From: Lobosporangium transversale
Taxonomy: Eukaryota > Mortierellomycota > Mortierellomycetes > Mortierellales > Mortierellaceae
Direction: 5' to 3'
Length of the DNA stretch: 64,000 nucleotides
NCBI RefSeq assembly: GCF_002105155.1
Contig: NW_019029044.1
Span: 124,001-188,000, forward strand
The notes under the pieces are model-generated. The model saw nothing but the letters and a program-made list of their open reading frames with translations. It ran no database searches and was not told the origin of the DNA. This document shows positions 23,769-35,607 of this stretch, in pieces (positions within the stretch are counted from its first letter, which is position 1; each line of letters begins with the position of its first letter). The position numbers and the translations under genes are program-made.

Positions 23769-25750
23769 ATGTCAAGTACCAAGATTTCTTCAAACGTTGT
23801 TGGATATACAAAAATACAGGCGCATAATGACTGGCAAGAGATAATTGCTAGCTTTCTTAACAGTGAACACGAAGGAGCAATAAACTACGGAGTAGGACTA
23901 GAACGAGCGTGGGCAAAAAAAGCTTACGTTGATATCGACGAGGAACGCTGGGACGAAAATGGAGGTACTGTTATTATTATTATTATTATTATTAATTTTA
24001 CTATTTTCTTAATATCATATATAAGATTCATTTCTAAAAATTTTTTATTACACCGGTTCCACCAGATCCAAGGCCCATAGAAGATGACGATAATGATGAC
24101 GATGACGATGACGATCTTCAGCCGATACCCGTCGAGTCGCCATTTGGTGATCTGATTGCTCAGCTTTATCGGCTAGTAAGTTTTATTTTATTTCACAGTT
24201 ACCAAGGTATTTCTTCAGTGCTCTTACGTTAGTTGTTCTATTGTGTAGTACAACCATAATGTTCGGGCCGTTTCTGTTGTGCCTTCGTCAGCCTTGTCAG
24301 CCTTGTCCGGAACCACCAAAGAATTACGCGACTATGCATCTACAAATATTTCTCGCTGGCGGGCAATTTCCGAACTAGAAAGAAAGTCGACAATGTATGT
24401 TAGTGTAATGATAGCTCTTGATATACTCTATTAATATAGCTTCGTTCTGATATGGCTTTTATTAATTTCCCTTAATTAGGGTGGCACTTTCAGGGATCTT
24501 GAATACAATGGATAATGAGATGCGGCATTTTAAAGAATTTGAAGCGGCAAAAAAAGCTTGCTTCGAAGAAGATTTTACATTGCCATCCGATGACACAAAA
24601 TCCTTGATAAATGATCTCCTTAACGCAATGGGGCCCGACCGAGATTACAAGAAGCTAAAGGTGTACTGTGCAGACCAGTTCAAGGAGTTTATTGTCACCA
24701 ATGACGAAAATAGTGAGCGTTCCAGATGTATTGATGTGATCCTTTACCTGTAAGTACATCCATCCATCCATCCATCCATCCCTATTATCCATCCATTTTT
24801 TTTTTCATTCTTTTTAGTCATATCAAATCTAATCAATATTAATTATCTCTCATCGTACCCCGCTTACAATACAGGTGTAAAATAATTTATAATTGTATGT
24901 GGACAAGGGAACTTTTAGAAGACCAATATGTAGGCGTTTGGGAGAGCATTTTTCACCTTTTGTTCGGTGAGAAAGACGTTGGGATATGAACGTACGTATG
25001 TTGGAGATGGAATGAAACACTTCATGTGGATACATGTTTTATTTGGTGCTGACTTCATTATTTTTACTCAGGGGTGAGCCAGGTCTCATTGAGAGCAAGC
25101 AGGACAGGCAGAAAGCTGAGTGGGATTTTGCTTTAAATGACTATAACTTGAGAGGCAGGAAAGTTGACCTCTTATTCCAATGCAAGACGACAGATCTAAG
25201 GAGGAAAGAATGTCGGCATAACCTCGCTGTATTCGAAGCCAAGCCATCAGCCGCAAATGACAACACGCTTTCCATCCAGACACTGAAAGCAACTCGCTTA
25301 AATAAATCCATTATGAGTGCTTTGCATCAACAATACGGCGTGGATACATCTCCCGTTCTTCTAACTTTGCATGGCTTTGTTGGTTATACTTATACAGTCA
25401 AGAGATTTAACGGTTATTATGCTGCTGGAAAGGTGACCGAGATCCCCATTGTATTACCAACCTCAGAAAATGAAATGTACTCGTTCATTGCAGAAGGTGG
25501 GTTTGCAACTCTCATCAATACGAAGGTATGACCTTGTGCCGTGTGGTCATTTGTCGCAAAGTGTCGTATGAATGATGCTAATTTTAACTGTAACTGTCAA
25601 TTATAGAGGAGGATGCAAGTGTTTTCTCAGGTTGTCTTCAACAAAGTATATGCTTGTCAGCTTAAGGAAAAGACGAAAGAAAACGCAGTCAACGACGACA
25701 TGGCAACATTTTGGACCCCAACAAAAAAAAAAAAACAAATTAAATTATAA
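23769..25750 (+). CDS. Mucoromycota-type GRKVD...ExK protein, PD-(D/E)XK nuclease-like
   Basis: Seven exons (23769-23964, 24066-24175, 24249-24394, 24480-24749, 24875-24966, 25083-25525, 25607-25750) join in phase to 466 residues with no stop. The first half has an Asp-rich run (GATGAC repeat) and a helical region. The second half has the order Trp-rich VWESIFHLLF, ESKQDRQ, GRKVDLLFQC, LAVFEAKPS, a TRLNKSI helix, then a GYTYTVKR strand and IPIVLPTS. From memory this arrangement (SKxxR, GRKVDxL, ExK, LRLNKxI, GYxY) marks a family present in many copies in Mucoromycota. The Asp of KVD and the ExK fit a PD-(D/E)XK nuclease core; nuclease activity is inference. The acceptor at 25083 was preferred because the stronger CAG at 25072 gives a stop. 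Confidence 0.65.
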
Positions 25751-26639
25751 CAATTATCACAGGCGGTCAAGCGATGTGTGAACCCCCTTGCCAAAAAGTT
25801 ATTTAGTACTGTACGAAGACAGAAATTCATATATATACTTTGAATAAAATGATGCCATGGCCACCAATTCAATCGTCGTTTTTGATTAAAAATACTAGAA
25901 TTTGTTGGGAATGGACAACCTCATCCTCATTGCCAACCCACTTTACTCACATATCTCTGAAGCGGTAGATCTTACGCCAGATACTGTGGGCATGTTTGGT
26001 GAAAGAAGATAACAAGTTTTGGGGGGACAACAGAAAAACCTTAAAATTTTGAGTTTGTACATGTTTCAAAAATAGAAGTATTCTATTCAATTGAAAAGCC
26101 TGAAAAATATAAAAATATATCCAGTTTATGACTAGACGAAGTACAGCTTCCAGGGGCCGACCAAAATCAACCACAAGGATAAAATGTCAAACAACCACAT
26201 TGAAAGCGGCTAACTTACGTGATGCCGGGAACAGATTAAATAAGGGATGATAATGACAAAAAATCGTCTTTCTTTTTTTAGTTTTATTCGTGTGACAAAT
26301 ACCTTTATTCCTGCAGTTGGCGTCGTCGTAAACAAAAGAAAAACGCGAGTGGACGGACTGTTTGCAGAATGGCGCAATGGGCTGTAGGGGCGAAATGCCA
26401 TAGAGGGTTAGTGCGGCGCAGTGGGGCGGCGCCATGTTATGAGGCCATGACAAGGCGGTGTAGTGGGGTACCGCGTTATGAGGCCATGACAAGGAACATT
26501 GTTAGAGTAATATCTTTGATAAATAACCCATGGACATCGTTGGGGATTATATCTCTTTCTTACTTTTCAAAAGCTTTTCAACACTTGCTCACCTCAATAT
26601 CTACAGTAAACCTTCCTTCTCACTCTTCTACTTTCCAGC
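25751..26639. other. Spacer upstream of the Ulp1-MULE gene
   Basis: No gene is supported. A near-duplicate segment (GTGGGGC/TACCGCGTTATGAGGCCATGACAAGG-like) occurs twice at about 26421-26494. A pyrimidine-rich leader precedes the ATG at 26640. Confidence 0.4.
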
Positions 26640-29600
26640 ATGTCTAGCGAACCTTCCCACGCCTCACTAACTGATTCTCTTGTCATGTCACCTACTGATG
26701 TCCCTTTCTTTTTTGGCCGAGACTGGTGTAGTCAGATGACTTGCAAAGATTTGCTGGCTTGGCAACCTAGTCTTCCGAAATTCAGTTCTGATCCGCTGCA
26801 TCTGACCGACGATGAACCCGAAACAATTTTGCCGCCTTCAAAGCTCTTTCTCCTAAGCTGTATCCCGACTCAAGGTGAATTCGACAGAATAAAAAAAAAC
26901 ATGGATGCGAAAAAGACTCCGTGCTGGGTCTTGATTGACAATGCTGGTCTAGACTATTCCAAATTCCTGCTAATATCACAAGTCATTGGAGTGGTGGAAT
27001 TTATCAATAAGCTCCATCGTATGGTAGAATGGCTCGAAAAAGAAGTACGCACAGCCAACCCCGTGTTTGAGGCATCGTTCATGCCGCGACTTAGCTCATG
27101 CACATGGATGCACCACTTCATTCTCTCGGGAATATCAGTTTCCATACATGACATCCTCCCATTCGCTGGCACTCAGTGGCTAAACGATGGAAGTTTGGAC
27201 GGCATCCTGGGGATGTTCCAGTCCGTCTATGAAGAGTTCCTTTTTATTCCATCATATCAAACATTATGTTTGGGAAACCAGGAGCTCAGAGCAACCAATG
27301 GCGGAGGCTGGAAGCAAGCGGAAATTAAGTCCGGCAAGTATAAAAAAGCATATGCCATTATACATATGAAAAACCACTGGGGTGTACTTTCTATCGATTT
27401 CAAACGCCATGAGATAGCTTTTGGGGACTCCTTGAGTTATCCTACGCCTCAAGAAACAATCAATGGCGTCCGCCGATGGCTAATAAAGTGCTTCGATGGC
27501 AGAGGAGCACAAGCATGGAATAAGCCTGTTAGGAAGTTGCTTGTAGAGCCACAGATAGATGGTGGTTCATGTGGCATTTATGCAGCGAATGCAGTCGAGC
27601 ATGATGTCCATAAGACTCTTCAAGGCGAAACGTCCAACATTTGGAAGCTTGAATCTGCAGACCAAGTGTTGTTCCACCGTATCCGGTATTTAGCTCTCTT
27701 AGTAGGCGTGCCTGAGGTAACAGCAGTAACCGTCGCTTGAAGATGCGACTATACAGACAAAATGACTAAAACAGTGGCTATTATTGTTCGTATTAGATTG
27801 AATCCAATGCCGATGAACTCTCATCCGTATCCAGCGACTGTCAAGGACTGACAGGACGATTGCAAGAGAAGGTAAGTAATTAAGGAACAAGAATGAACTT
27901 AGGAGATTCAAGAATAGTTTTATTGCAGACTGAGGTTTACTATGTTACAAGTCTATTATATTTATACTTGTTTGACTGAAGCGGAGACGCGCTTCAAGAA
28001 CTCTAAATAAAGCTTACTCAAATATTTCCTAAGGACTTTTACCATATGCGGAACTCCAAGTGTTGAGTTAACTTAATACACAGGATCCGAGGAAGATATC
28101 TGGTGCAATCTTATTTCAAGGTTCCTTAGCACTATAAGTCTTGGTTATTGGTTTATAGCTCTTCTAGAATCCTTGGAGCTATTCACGGAGCTAGAAAACT
28201 AGGAGACGCGACTTGGCTTGACAGGCAAACTATGCATGGAGGAATGAGTGAAGGAAATGAGCGGAACAAATTAATCAAGCACACGTGATCTTTTTCAGAT
28301 TCGAATCAGACAAAAGTCATTCATCAATTCATGAGCTAGACATTGCTTGCTGTTCGTGACAGCGACGTACACCAATACAGGGATAGCGCCAGTATTAGTA
28401 CTGATGTAGACCTTGATTTCGAAAACGAATACAAGGCATTGGATCATGATGACTGCCCCTCCACCCTAGATGATTTAATCGTCAATCGAAACCTCGATAT
28501 ATGGAAGGGGAAGCCTTTCAAGGATTGTGTAAATAGCAAGAGTGAAGGTGAGCCTAGGGGAAGTCTGAGGATGACTATTCTCTCAAGTCTATCCGAAGTT
28601 GCTACGATGGTGCTGGCTATTTATGCTAGTTGGCAGCGACGTGAGAGCCGGTACTAATATGAGTAATGTATAATGTATATAGAGAACAATGTGAGCGACA
28701 TGTTCGCAGATAGCGATATCAACGAAAACACGGATCAGGACGAAGTCGGAAGTGACCAAGAGAGCTCCAATGCCCTCAGTAGTGAAACCGACTGTGTGGA
28801 CATGAGTAGGAGCATCAAGAGTATTGAGAGTAGCGCATCAGTATGCCTTAACCAGTGGACCCCTCAGACAGACGACGAGTTTGATGATTTATCTGCAGCG
28901 AGAGCATGGATTGAAGCCTGGGCAGCAGAAATCGGGTTTAAGATCAGGATAGGAAAATCTAAGCCAAATGGAGCTCCACCCTCAAGTACGTACATATCCT
29001 TACTTGAAGAGCATGTTCATGTACTTGAAGCTCAGGGTGTATTCCTCTAACAACCAACGTATTACATGGTATATTGTAGTCAAATTTGTCTGCAGCCTAG
29101 CTGGGATCCATTCGCCAAACAAAAGTCAAGATATGACTAAACGGCACAATAAGGCGCCGTCTAGACGCTGTAGTTGCCCATTTTTCATCAACTTGACTTG
29201 TCCCCGTAACATTTTCCCCAAGTGGCACATCACCAAGGTGGACAATCGGCATAATGGTCATGAGATGGATCCAAAACTCAGGAAATACGATAAGCTATCC
29301 GATGCTATGCTGAGTACCATAAAGAAATGTGCTGATCTAAAGCAGAGCATCGGTAATACTTTGGCATTTCTTGATTACGAACATCGAGGCCACAGGTTCA
29401 ACAAAGTCGAGGCCGAGACTCGCCTCAAGGCATTTAGGAAAGCAAATATCCATAATGAAGTGCCGCAGACCGTTCAACTTCTCACTCTCTTGAATCAGAA
29501 GCCGCGCATTGTCGACTCAATTGATGGTTGGTACCACCATGCCATCTATGACTCGACCAACGCCTTGTCTCGCCTCTTCTGGATGAACCCGAGCCAACGA

Positions 29601-31483
29601 GAGCTATATCGGCGATACCATGATGTTGTGGTGATCGACACTACTTTTCAAACGAACCGACTTCGCATGCCCCTCCATTGTATTGTTGTTGTTGATGCCC
29701 ATTTCAAGACTCGATTAGTTGCATGCGCTTTGATACGTACAGAGAAGGCGGAGGACTATGAATGGGTCTTCGAACAGCTTAGGATAGCAAGCGGTAACCT
29801 TCAACCGGGCACCCTATTAATGGATAGTGACTCAGCAATGGATACGGCATGTTCGGAAGTGCTCAGAGAAACTCGTATCGTGAATTGTATATGGCATATC
29901 AACAAAAATCTCCGTCCAAATGTGCAAACTGTGCTCGGTGATAAGAAGTTTTCTATCTTCAAGAAGCGATTTGAGCAATTGCGCGAGGTCTTAACAGAGG
30001 AGGCATTCGATTACCTCTGGGGAGAGTTATTGGATGATCACAAAGACGACGCCAAGGTTGTTTCCTATTTGGAAACTCTCCATAAACGACGGTCTCATTG
30101 GGCAGGGCCATGGGTCAAGTCGTCTTTTACAGCAGGCATGCGATCGACGCAGCGGGTCGAAATGACGCATAACCTTATCAAATCAGTAGGCATCAATAGC
30201 CAAACGTCTCTGGTCGATCTCTTTGAGGTACTCAGTAAGACTGCAGGAGACGAGCACTTCCGATACAAGATGGATTTGAAGGTTCCCGATGTGACTGATA
30301 GTATGATTGTCAAGACGTTTGAACAGGTCTTAAAGATGAACAGCAAGTATCTAACTAAATACTCCATGAACGAGATAAGAAAGGAGATGGGATACTCATT
30401 TGGATTCAGTCATCAAGCCCTCGATCTTCAGGAGGTTTTGCAGCATGTAGAAATCAGCTCCAGACGGATGGTAGGTCGTCATCCCGCGTTTATGCTTATG
30501 ATATATCCATTGCCTTGAGGCATGGGAGTGCATCTAAAAGAGACACCTCATTGAATGACTTGTCTTCTAAAATATTCAACTTACTGTTTTAAATATGCAA
30601 AAAATCAACACAATAATAGGAGGATCTCCTGTATCAACAGGTTGCTTTCTTGATCTCCAGGGCTGGCCAAGAAAACGTGATGGCTGTTTCCTCCGTCGAA
30701 GACAAGACGTCGTCAGTGTCAGAAATCGTCGTTCTATTCAGAGATAGGAAGCATTTCTGCACCTGCGCTCTTTCAACCAACAAAGGGTTTGTTTGCCGGC
30801 ACTACTTTTGGATGATGCAAGAAGACAACAGGTTTACTTACCACATTAAAATGGTCCTAAGACGATGGTTCCAAGAGAACAAGCAGGAAGGCAAGGCTGT
30901 TGAAGACATGATCGAGGGAGAGCCGTTCGTCAATGCATCAACCCGCAAGGCCCTTGACCCCATTGGCAGCCTACCCGACGAAGGCACGGCGACCCTGCAA
31001 GCTTTTTATCCTCCCCTATCTGTGCCTAAATCCAACAGACGATCTAAGAAGCGCTACGCGGCAGTGATGGGAGTGTCGAAAGCCATTGCAGAAGCCATGA
31101 CGAAAGCTTCAGTGCAGGATGATGATTTTGGCAAGGTTATGGACAGCTTGGACTCGATACAAAAAAGTACAAACATATCAACCAAGGAGACTGGCCTTAC
31201 CGCAGGTTCTGATGAAGTTGTCAAGGCACAGGATGGTGCTGATAGCGATTGCTTGTTTAAAGGTATCCCAGTGGAGAGTATTATTGATGGAGATATACTC
31301 AATGGGAAAGGCAGACCAAGAAGCCGGCGGTTTACGGCAAGCTACGAAGACAAACAGAGCAAAAATGAGCCTGCGGAGCCCACGGCAGAGACGCCAGCAC
31401 GATCCATGCAGGCCAAGCGAAGGAAAGTCGGGTCCGAATCACTTGTCTGGCAGATTCCAAAAACAATCTCTGATTTTAAGTAG
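26640..31483 (+). pseudogene. Ulp1 protease-MULE transposase fusion gene, interrupted by a solo LTR
   Basis: Exons 26640-27716, 27797-27838 plus 28367-28547 (one exon split by the LTR), 28683-28985, 29101-30470 and 30641-31483 share one phase: 1271 residues once LTR and one target copy are ignored. N-terminal part: Ulp1/C48 protease with KNHWGVLSID (His), IAFGDSL (Asp) and DGGSCGIYAAN (Cys). An acidic linker follows, then a FAR1-like Cys/His finger (RRCSCPFF...DNRHNGHEM). Next is a MULE transposase: DTTFQTNRLRMPL (first Asp), LMDSDSAMDTA (second Asp), CIWHINKN. Last is a SWIM finger, CTC...VCRHYF. The C terminus is basic. It would cut and move MULE DNA; the protease may act on SUMO-like conjugates. 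All motifs look intact except for the LTR. Confidence 0.85.
27839..28361 (+). mobile_element. Solo LTR, copy 1, in the Ulp1-MULE gene
   Basis: A 523-bp sequence starts TGTCAAGGACTGAC and ends CTGTTCGTGACA (TG...CA), flanked by the 5-bp duplication GCGAC (27834-27838, 28362-28366). It is nearly identical to 33836-34372. No internal retrotransposon genes are present, so it is a recombined solo LTR. Confidence 0.92.
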
Positions 31484-31518
31484 CATCTTTTGCAAACAAT
31501 AAATTCTTTATAGTGACG

Positions 31519-31549
<31 letters not shown>

Positions 31550-32107
31550 CCATTCATATTTATTATTGGTGATATTCTTTAAGATCAATTAGACTGGGAA
31601 CAATTAATGGGAAGGGATCTTCTTTAGCGGAAAGCGAATTGGGAGGAAGCGGTCATATTAGTCTTTTTAATTGATGGAAGCGTAAGGAGCGCGTGAAGGA
31701 AAGAATAAATAAAGATGGAAGAGGAAGATGAGACATGATCGTGGAAATGAATTTTTTTTTTTTTTTTTTTTTCAGAAAAAAGTCACATGGCTACATGGAT
31801 GATGATTTAGGTCCCGTTATTATACTGGTCTTGCTTTTAGAGAGGTCTTTGCCAATTATACATCTATTGCTTAATATACTTCTTGTATTTGATGGGTATT
31901 TAACTAACAAACGGCAGCGTTACAAAGCTTTATCTGATTACTTGATTTGGAGTGAGAGGCAAAAAAAAAAAAAAAAAAAAAAAAAACCAGAAACAATTAA
32001 ATGTGGATGACGGGGGGTAACAATTCGGGTGAAAACGGGGGGGGTATGGGAATTCTCAGCCGGGGGGCATTTTTCAATTTGACGGGGGGCGCATTATTCC
32101 TTAGTCC
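31484..32107. other. Spacer with A/T tracts and G-rich segment
   Basis: No gene. Homopolymers lie at 31519-31548 (A), 31750-31771 (T) and 31962-31986 (A). 32008-32092 is strongly G-rich (ACGGGGGGTAACAATTCGGG...) and is an inverted relative of the C-rich core at 21410-21520. Confidence 0.5.
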
Positions 32108-32768
32108 CTATTTGGCAGCCTACTTCTGGGGCTGCCACTTAACTTCGCACTCTTGGGTGGCAGCTGGGCTGCCAAATACATTACTTTTTTTTTTTTTTTT
32201 TTTTTTGATAACAGTGTCATAACATCAGTGGTAAAACAGGCAGCGTTTTGTGGATACATTGCCTTGCACAGCTAATGCCGCCGGAGGTACTAAGGGCAGC
32301 GGCGATGACATCTTCACAAAACAACCTTCAATGTACACGGTTAGGGAATGATTTATTGAAGACGTCTAGGTAGCAGGTGAGACGCGTTTGCTCCGAGCGA
32401 AAACCTCTCATAGGCATTGATCTCCAAATGGCACCTCCAAAACTGTATGAGCGACCTACTTGAAAAAAAAAAAGTCATTAGTTTTCTAAATGAGACAAGA
32501 CAATGTCACTACACATAACTATGACGTAGAAGACGGGAGCTTTATTAATTTGAAGTATGAGCGTTATAAACATATACGGTTCCTAGGAATGAAAAAAAAA
32601 AAAAAAAAAAAAAATAGTTAGAGGCCAAATAACGCTGGGTAGGCTGCCAAGTAAATAATGAATGTTATTTGGCAACTGGGCTGCCAAAGAGAGTCTTGAA
32701 AGTTGATTATATTTGGCAATGGGCTGCCAAATAATATTTAGCAACTAGGCTGCCAAATAGATTAATCC
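32108..32768 (-). mobile_element. MULE-type MITE, inverted copy of the 59.3-59.9 kb element
   Basis: 32108-32688 is the reverse complement, with few differences, of 59311-59896, including the internal poly-T/poly-A tracts. Beyond 32688 lie two further TTTGGCA...TGCCAAA units. The last ends GGCTGCCAAATAGATTAATCC at 32748-32768, the family terminus. It has no coding capacity. Confidence 0.88.
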
Positions 32769-32882
32769 AAATAATAGAGTCCTCGCCAAAAAGTCGTAAA
32801 CTAATATATTTTTCAAGATTTTAAATTGAATAAAATACTCCCATTTTTAAACACCGAAAAAGCACGTACAAAACTCAAAATT

Positions 32883-35392
32883 TTAATTTTTTCGAAAGCG
32901 TTTTCTATTATCGATGAGACGCTCCTCCTCAGACTCACTATCCTCCACTAAATTGAATACGGTTCCAACATCTTGGACAAGATCCTCTATCTCAGACTCT
33001 AGTGCAACGGCATCGGCTTCATCTTGGTTCACTACTCTATCAAGTTCCATGTCCCACTCGTAGCTGTCCACTCTAATCGTGTCTTCCAAGTCCTCAACAG
33101 GCTCCTGTTCATCAGTGGCCTCTTGATAAACTTCTTGATCAAAGGTTTCTGCTTGTACACGATCTCTCTCATTGTAGTACCTCATACCAATTTTCACAGA
33201 TTTTCTCCATACAGAGTAGAAGACTCTACAAGGAATTTGGGCAAACAAACTGAGTAGCCTTTTCTTAAGTAACAAGGCTGTCATTGTCGTCCTTGCTTTT
33301 GAAGCGATTATATTTTTCACGACAGCCCAGATCTTTTCAATAGGCTGTAGCTCGCAATGGTACGGTGGGGTCTTGAGTATTTCATGACCGCCGTTCTCCT
33401 GGGCAATCCTGCTGACAGAAAAATACGACTCGTCAGGAATTGCGCTAATCAATCCCATAAGCTCGTCTTTATTTAATGCTTTTCCATCTTCCCTCGTTGG
33501 AATAGCAATATTTTTACCCGCAAGCCATGCTTTGATAGTCGCCACAGTGTCTCTCTTAGTCGGCTTTTTATTTTCCTTGTGGAAATGATATAAAGCGCCA
33601 TCAAGATGGATTTGGCAAGGTCCAAGTCCCATCTGGTTGAGATTCTCACAAAGTCGTTTAAATATACTATCAAATATATTGGCGTTGAAATTCCCATGAT
33701 AGTCGTGATCCGTGGCTACAACTCCTGCGTCCCTGATCTCTACTGGCACATCGGCCCACAGCTCAGCCTCCTGTTCTTGGCCTTTCTTCGATTGAGGCTT
33801 TGGCCCTTTAGCTGGCCAGACATACACGCTGTCCCTGTCAAGGACTGACAAAGGGTTTGCAAGGAAAGGTAAGTGAATGAATAACAAGAATGATAATGAG
33901 CTGAGAACTAGAATGGATTCACGAATAGTTTTATTGCAGACTGAGGTTTACTATGTTACAAATCTATCATATTTATACTTGTTTGACTGAAGCGGAGACG
34001 CGCTTCAAGAACTCTAAATAAAGCTTACTCAAATATTTCCTAAGGACTTTTACCATATACGGAACTTCAAGTGTTGAGTTAACTTAATACACAGGATCCG
34101 AGGAAGATATCTGGTGCAATCTTATTTCAAGGTTCCTTGGCACTATAAGCCTTGGTTATTGGTTTATAGCTCTTCTAGAATCCTTGGAGCTATTCACGGA
34201 GCTAGAAAACTAGGAGACGCGACTTGGCTTGACAGGCAAACTATGCATGGAGGAATGAGTGAAGGAAATGAGCGGAACAAATTAATCAAGCACACGTGAT
34301 CTTTTTCAGATTCGAATCAGACAAAAGTCATTCATCAATTCATGAGCTAGACATTGCTTGCTGTTCGTGACAGTCCCTGACAAATTTGTCCTCGACTTTT
34401 TTCATGGCTTCATCATAGTACACAACGAACGCCGCGAATATAACCACTATTGGTTTCCTTCCCGCGTCGTTAACAACGCCACCACGCCTTTGGACCCAAC
34501 GTCTTGCTGCAGCATGGTCAATGTGGCAATAGGATTCATCAAGGAAGACCTCTGGCATTTTAGGCACCCAATTTCCGTCAATAAATCTTAAATTCTTGAG
34601 GCGCCGCTCAAGGTAAGTTGCTCGGAATGCGACATTCTCCTTGGAGTCATGCAGGAAGTTCTGTCTAACCCCTTTACCCCAATATAAGCCCATTTTATGA
34701 AGATCGCGAGTGATTGACCTCGCTGATCTGCCAATTCCATAGTCTTCTTTAAGTTGGTTAGCGACTATTGCCGCCGAATTAGGGGTCCCAGCCTTGTTTG
34801 ATTCTACTATGATAGACATCACCTTTGAGCTTACATTCTGATCCATTTCTTTCTTTGGGCGTCCAGTTCTTCCACGCTCAGTTCTCTTACATCCCGTTCT
34901 TCCACGATCTTTGATATCGAGGATGCCTGTGGTAGCAAGTTTAATTGCTGTCAAACAAGCGTTCCTCCCTACACCCGTTAGAGCCGATAAATTGTCCGCT
35001 CTATCAGGAGTTTTCATAAACCACTCTCGAACCGCTTGTGGTGTCTCCTCCGCGGTTATAGCTTTAAATATATGCGCTATCATAGCGTATTCATTACGTG
35101 TTATGGTCGCTTTACTGCGAGTAATTTCATCAGTGTCCTTCTGCTCGTTCGACAAGAATGGGTTTGAATCGGCGGAAATGGAAGACTGCCTGGCTTCTTT
35201 CTTTGAAGAAACACCCTTGGCCCTACGTCTAGGAGGAGTGATCCACCGATATTGTGTGGGTGATCTTTGAGGTGATCTTCGGGGTGGAGTTGATGTTCCT
35301 GAAAACCTTAGATCGATAGGACCTAGCTCGTTATACAGATCACCTAAGTCATCATATGCGGGCAAGTTATGGGTTTCAGGAGGGAAAGACAT
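32883..35392 (-). pseudogene. DDE transposase of the TA-flanked element, split by a solo LTR
   Basis: Coding parts 35392-34373 and 33830-32883 are in one frame once the LTR and one GTCCC target copy are ignored: about 655 residues. The start is the ATG of MSFPPE. Order: disordered N terminus, helix-turn-helix region (ALTGVGRNACLTAIKLA; GRTGRPKKEMD), then catalytic Asp in VFLDESYCH, Asp in IHLDGALYH and Glu in HCELQPIEKIW. I count 87 residues between the second Asp and the Glu, far more than the 34 of Tc1/mariner and nearer to the extended-spacing (Sailor-like) families as I remember them. The C terminus is acidic. All catalytic residues are present, so only the LTR inactivates it. Confidence 0.88.
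33836..34372 (+). mobile_element. Solo LTR, copy 2, in the DDE transposase gene
   Basis: A 537-bp sequence with the same TGTCAAGGACTGAC start and GTTCGTGACA end as 27839-28361, flanked by the 5-bp duplication GTCCC (33831-33835, 34373-34377). It differs from copy 1 mainly near its left end, around 33850-33930. Confidence 0.93.
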
Positions 35393-35607
35393 TTTACTCC
35401 TTGATAGATGAGAATATGAATGAGGATGAGGATGAGGATGAAGAATGAGAATGGTATTGATCAATAGTAATCCATATATTTTTTTAAATAAGCTTTATTG
35501 ATTTAAAATATTTGTACGTAAATTTCTTATTTCTCAGACCTCAATTCAAATTGAGTATTTTAAAAATATATTAGTTTACGACTTTTTGGCGAGGACTCTA
35601 TTTGGTA

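Larger units (their letters stand above)
32777..35598 (-). mobile_element. TA-flanked DDE transposon (Tc1/mariner superfamily)
   Basis: The ends are inverted repeats starting GAGTCCTCGCCAAAAAG, identical for about 37 bases, with TA at 32775-32776 and 35599-35600, the usual Tc1/mariner target duplication. It is 2.82 kb with the nested LTR and about 2.28 kb without. It carries one transposase gene on the minus strand. Confidence 0.92.
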
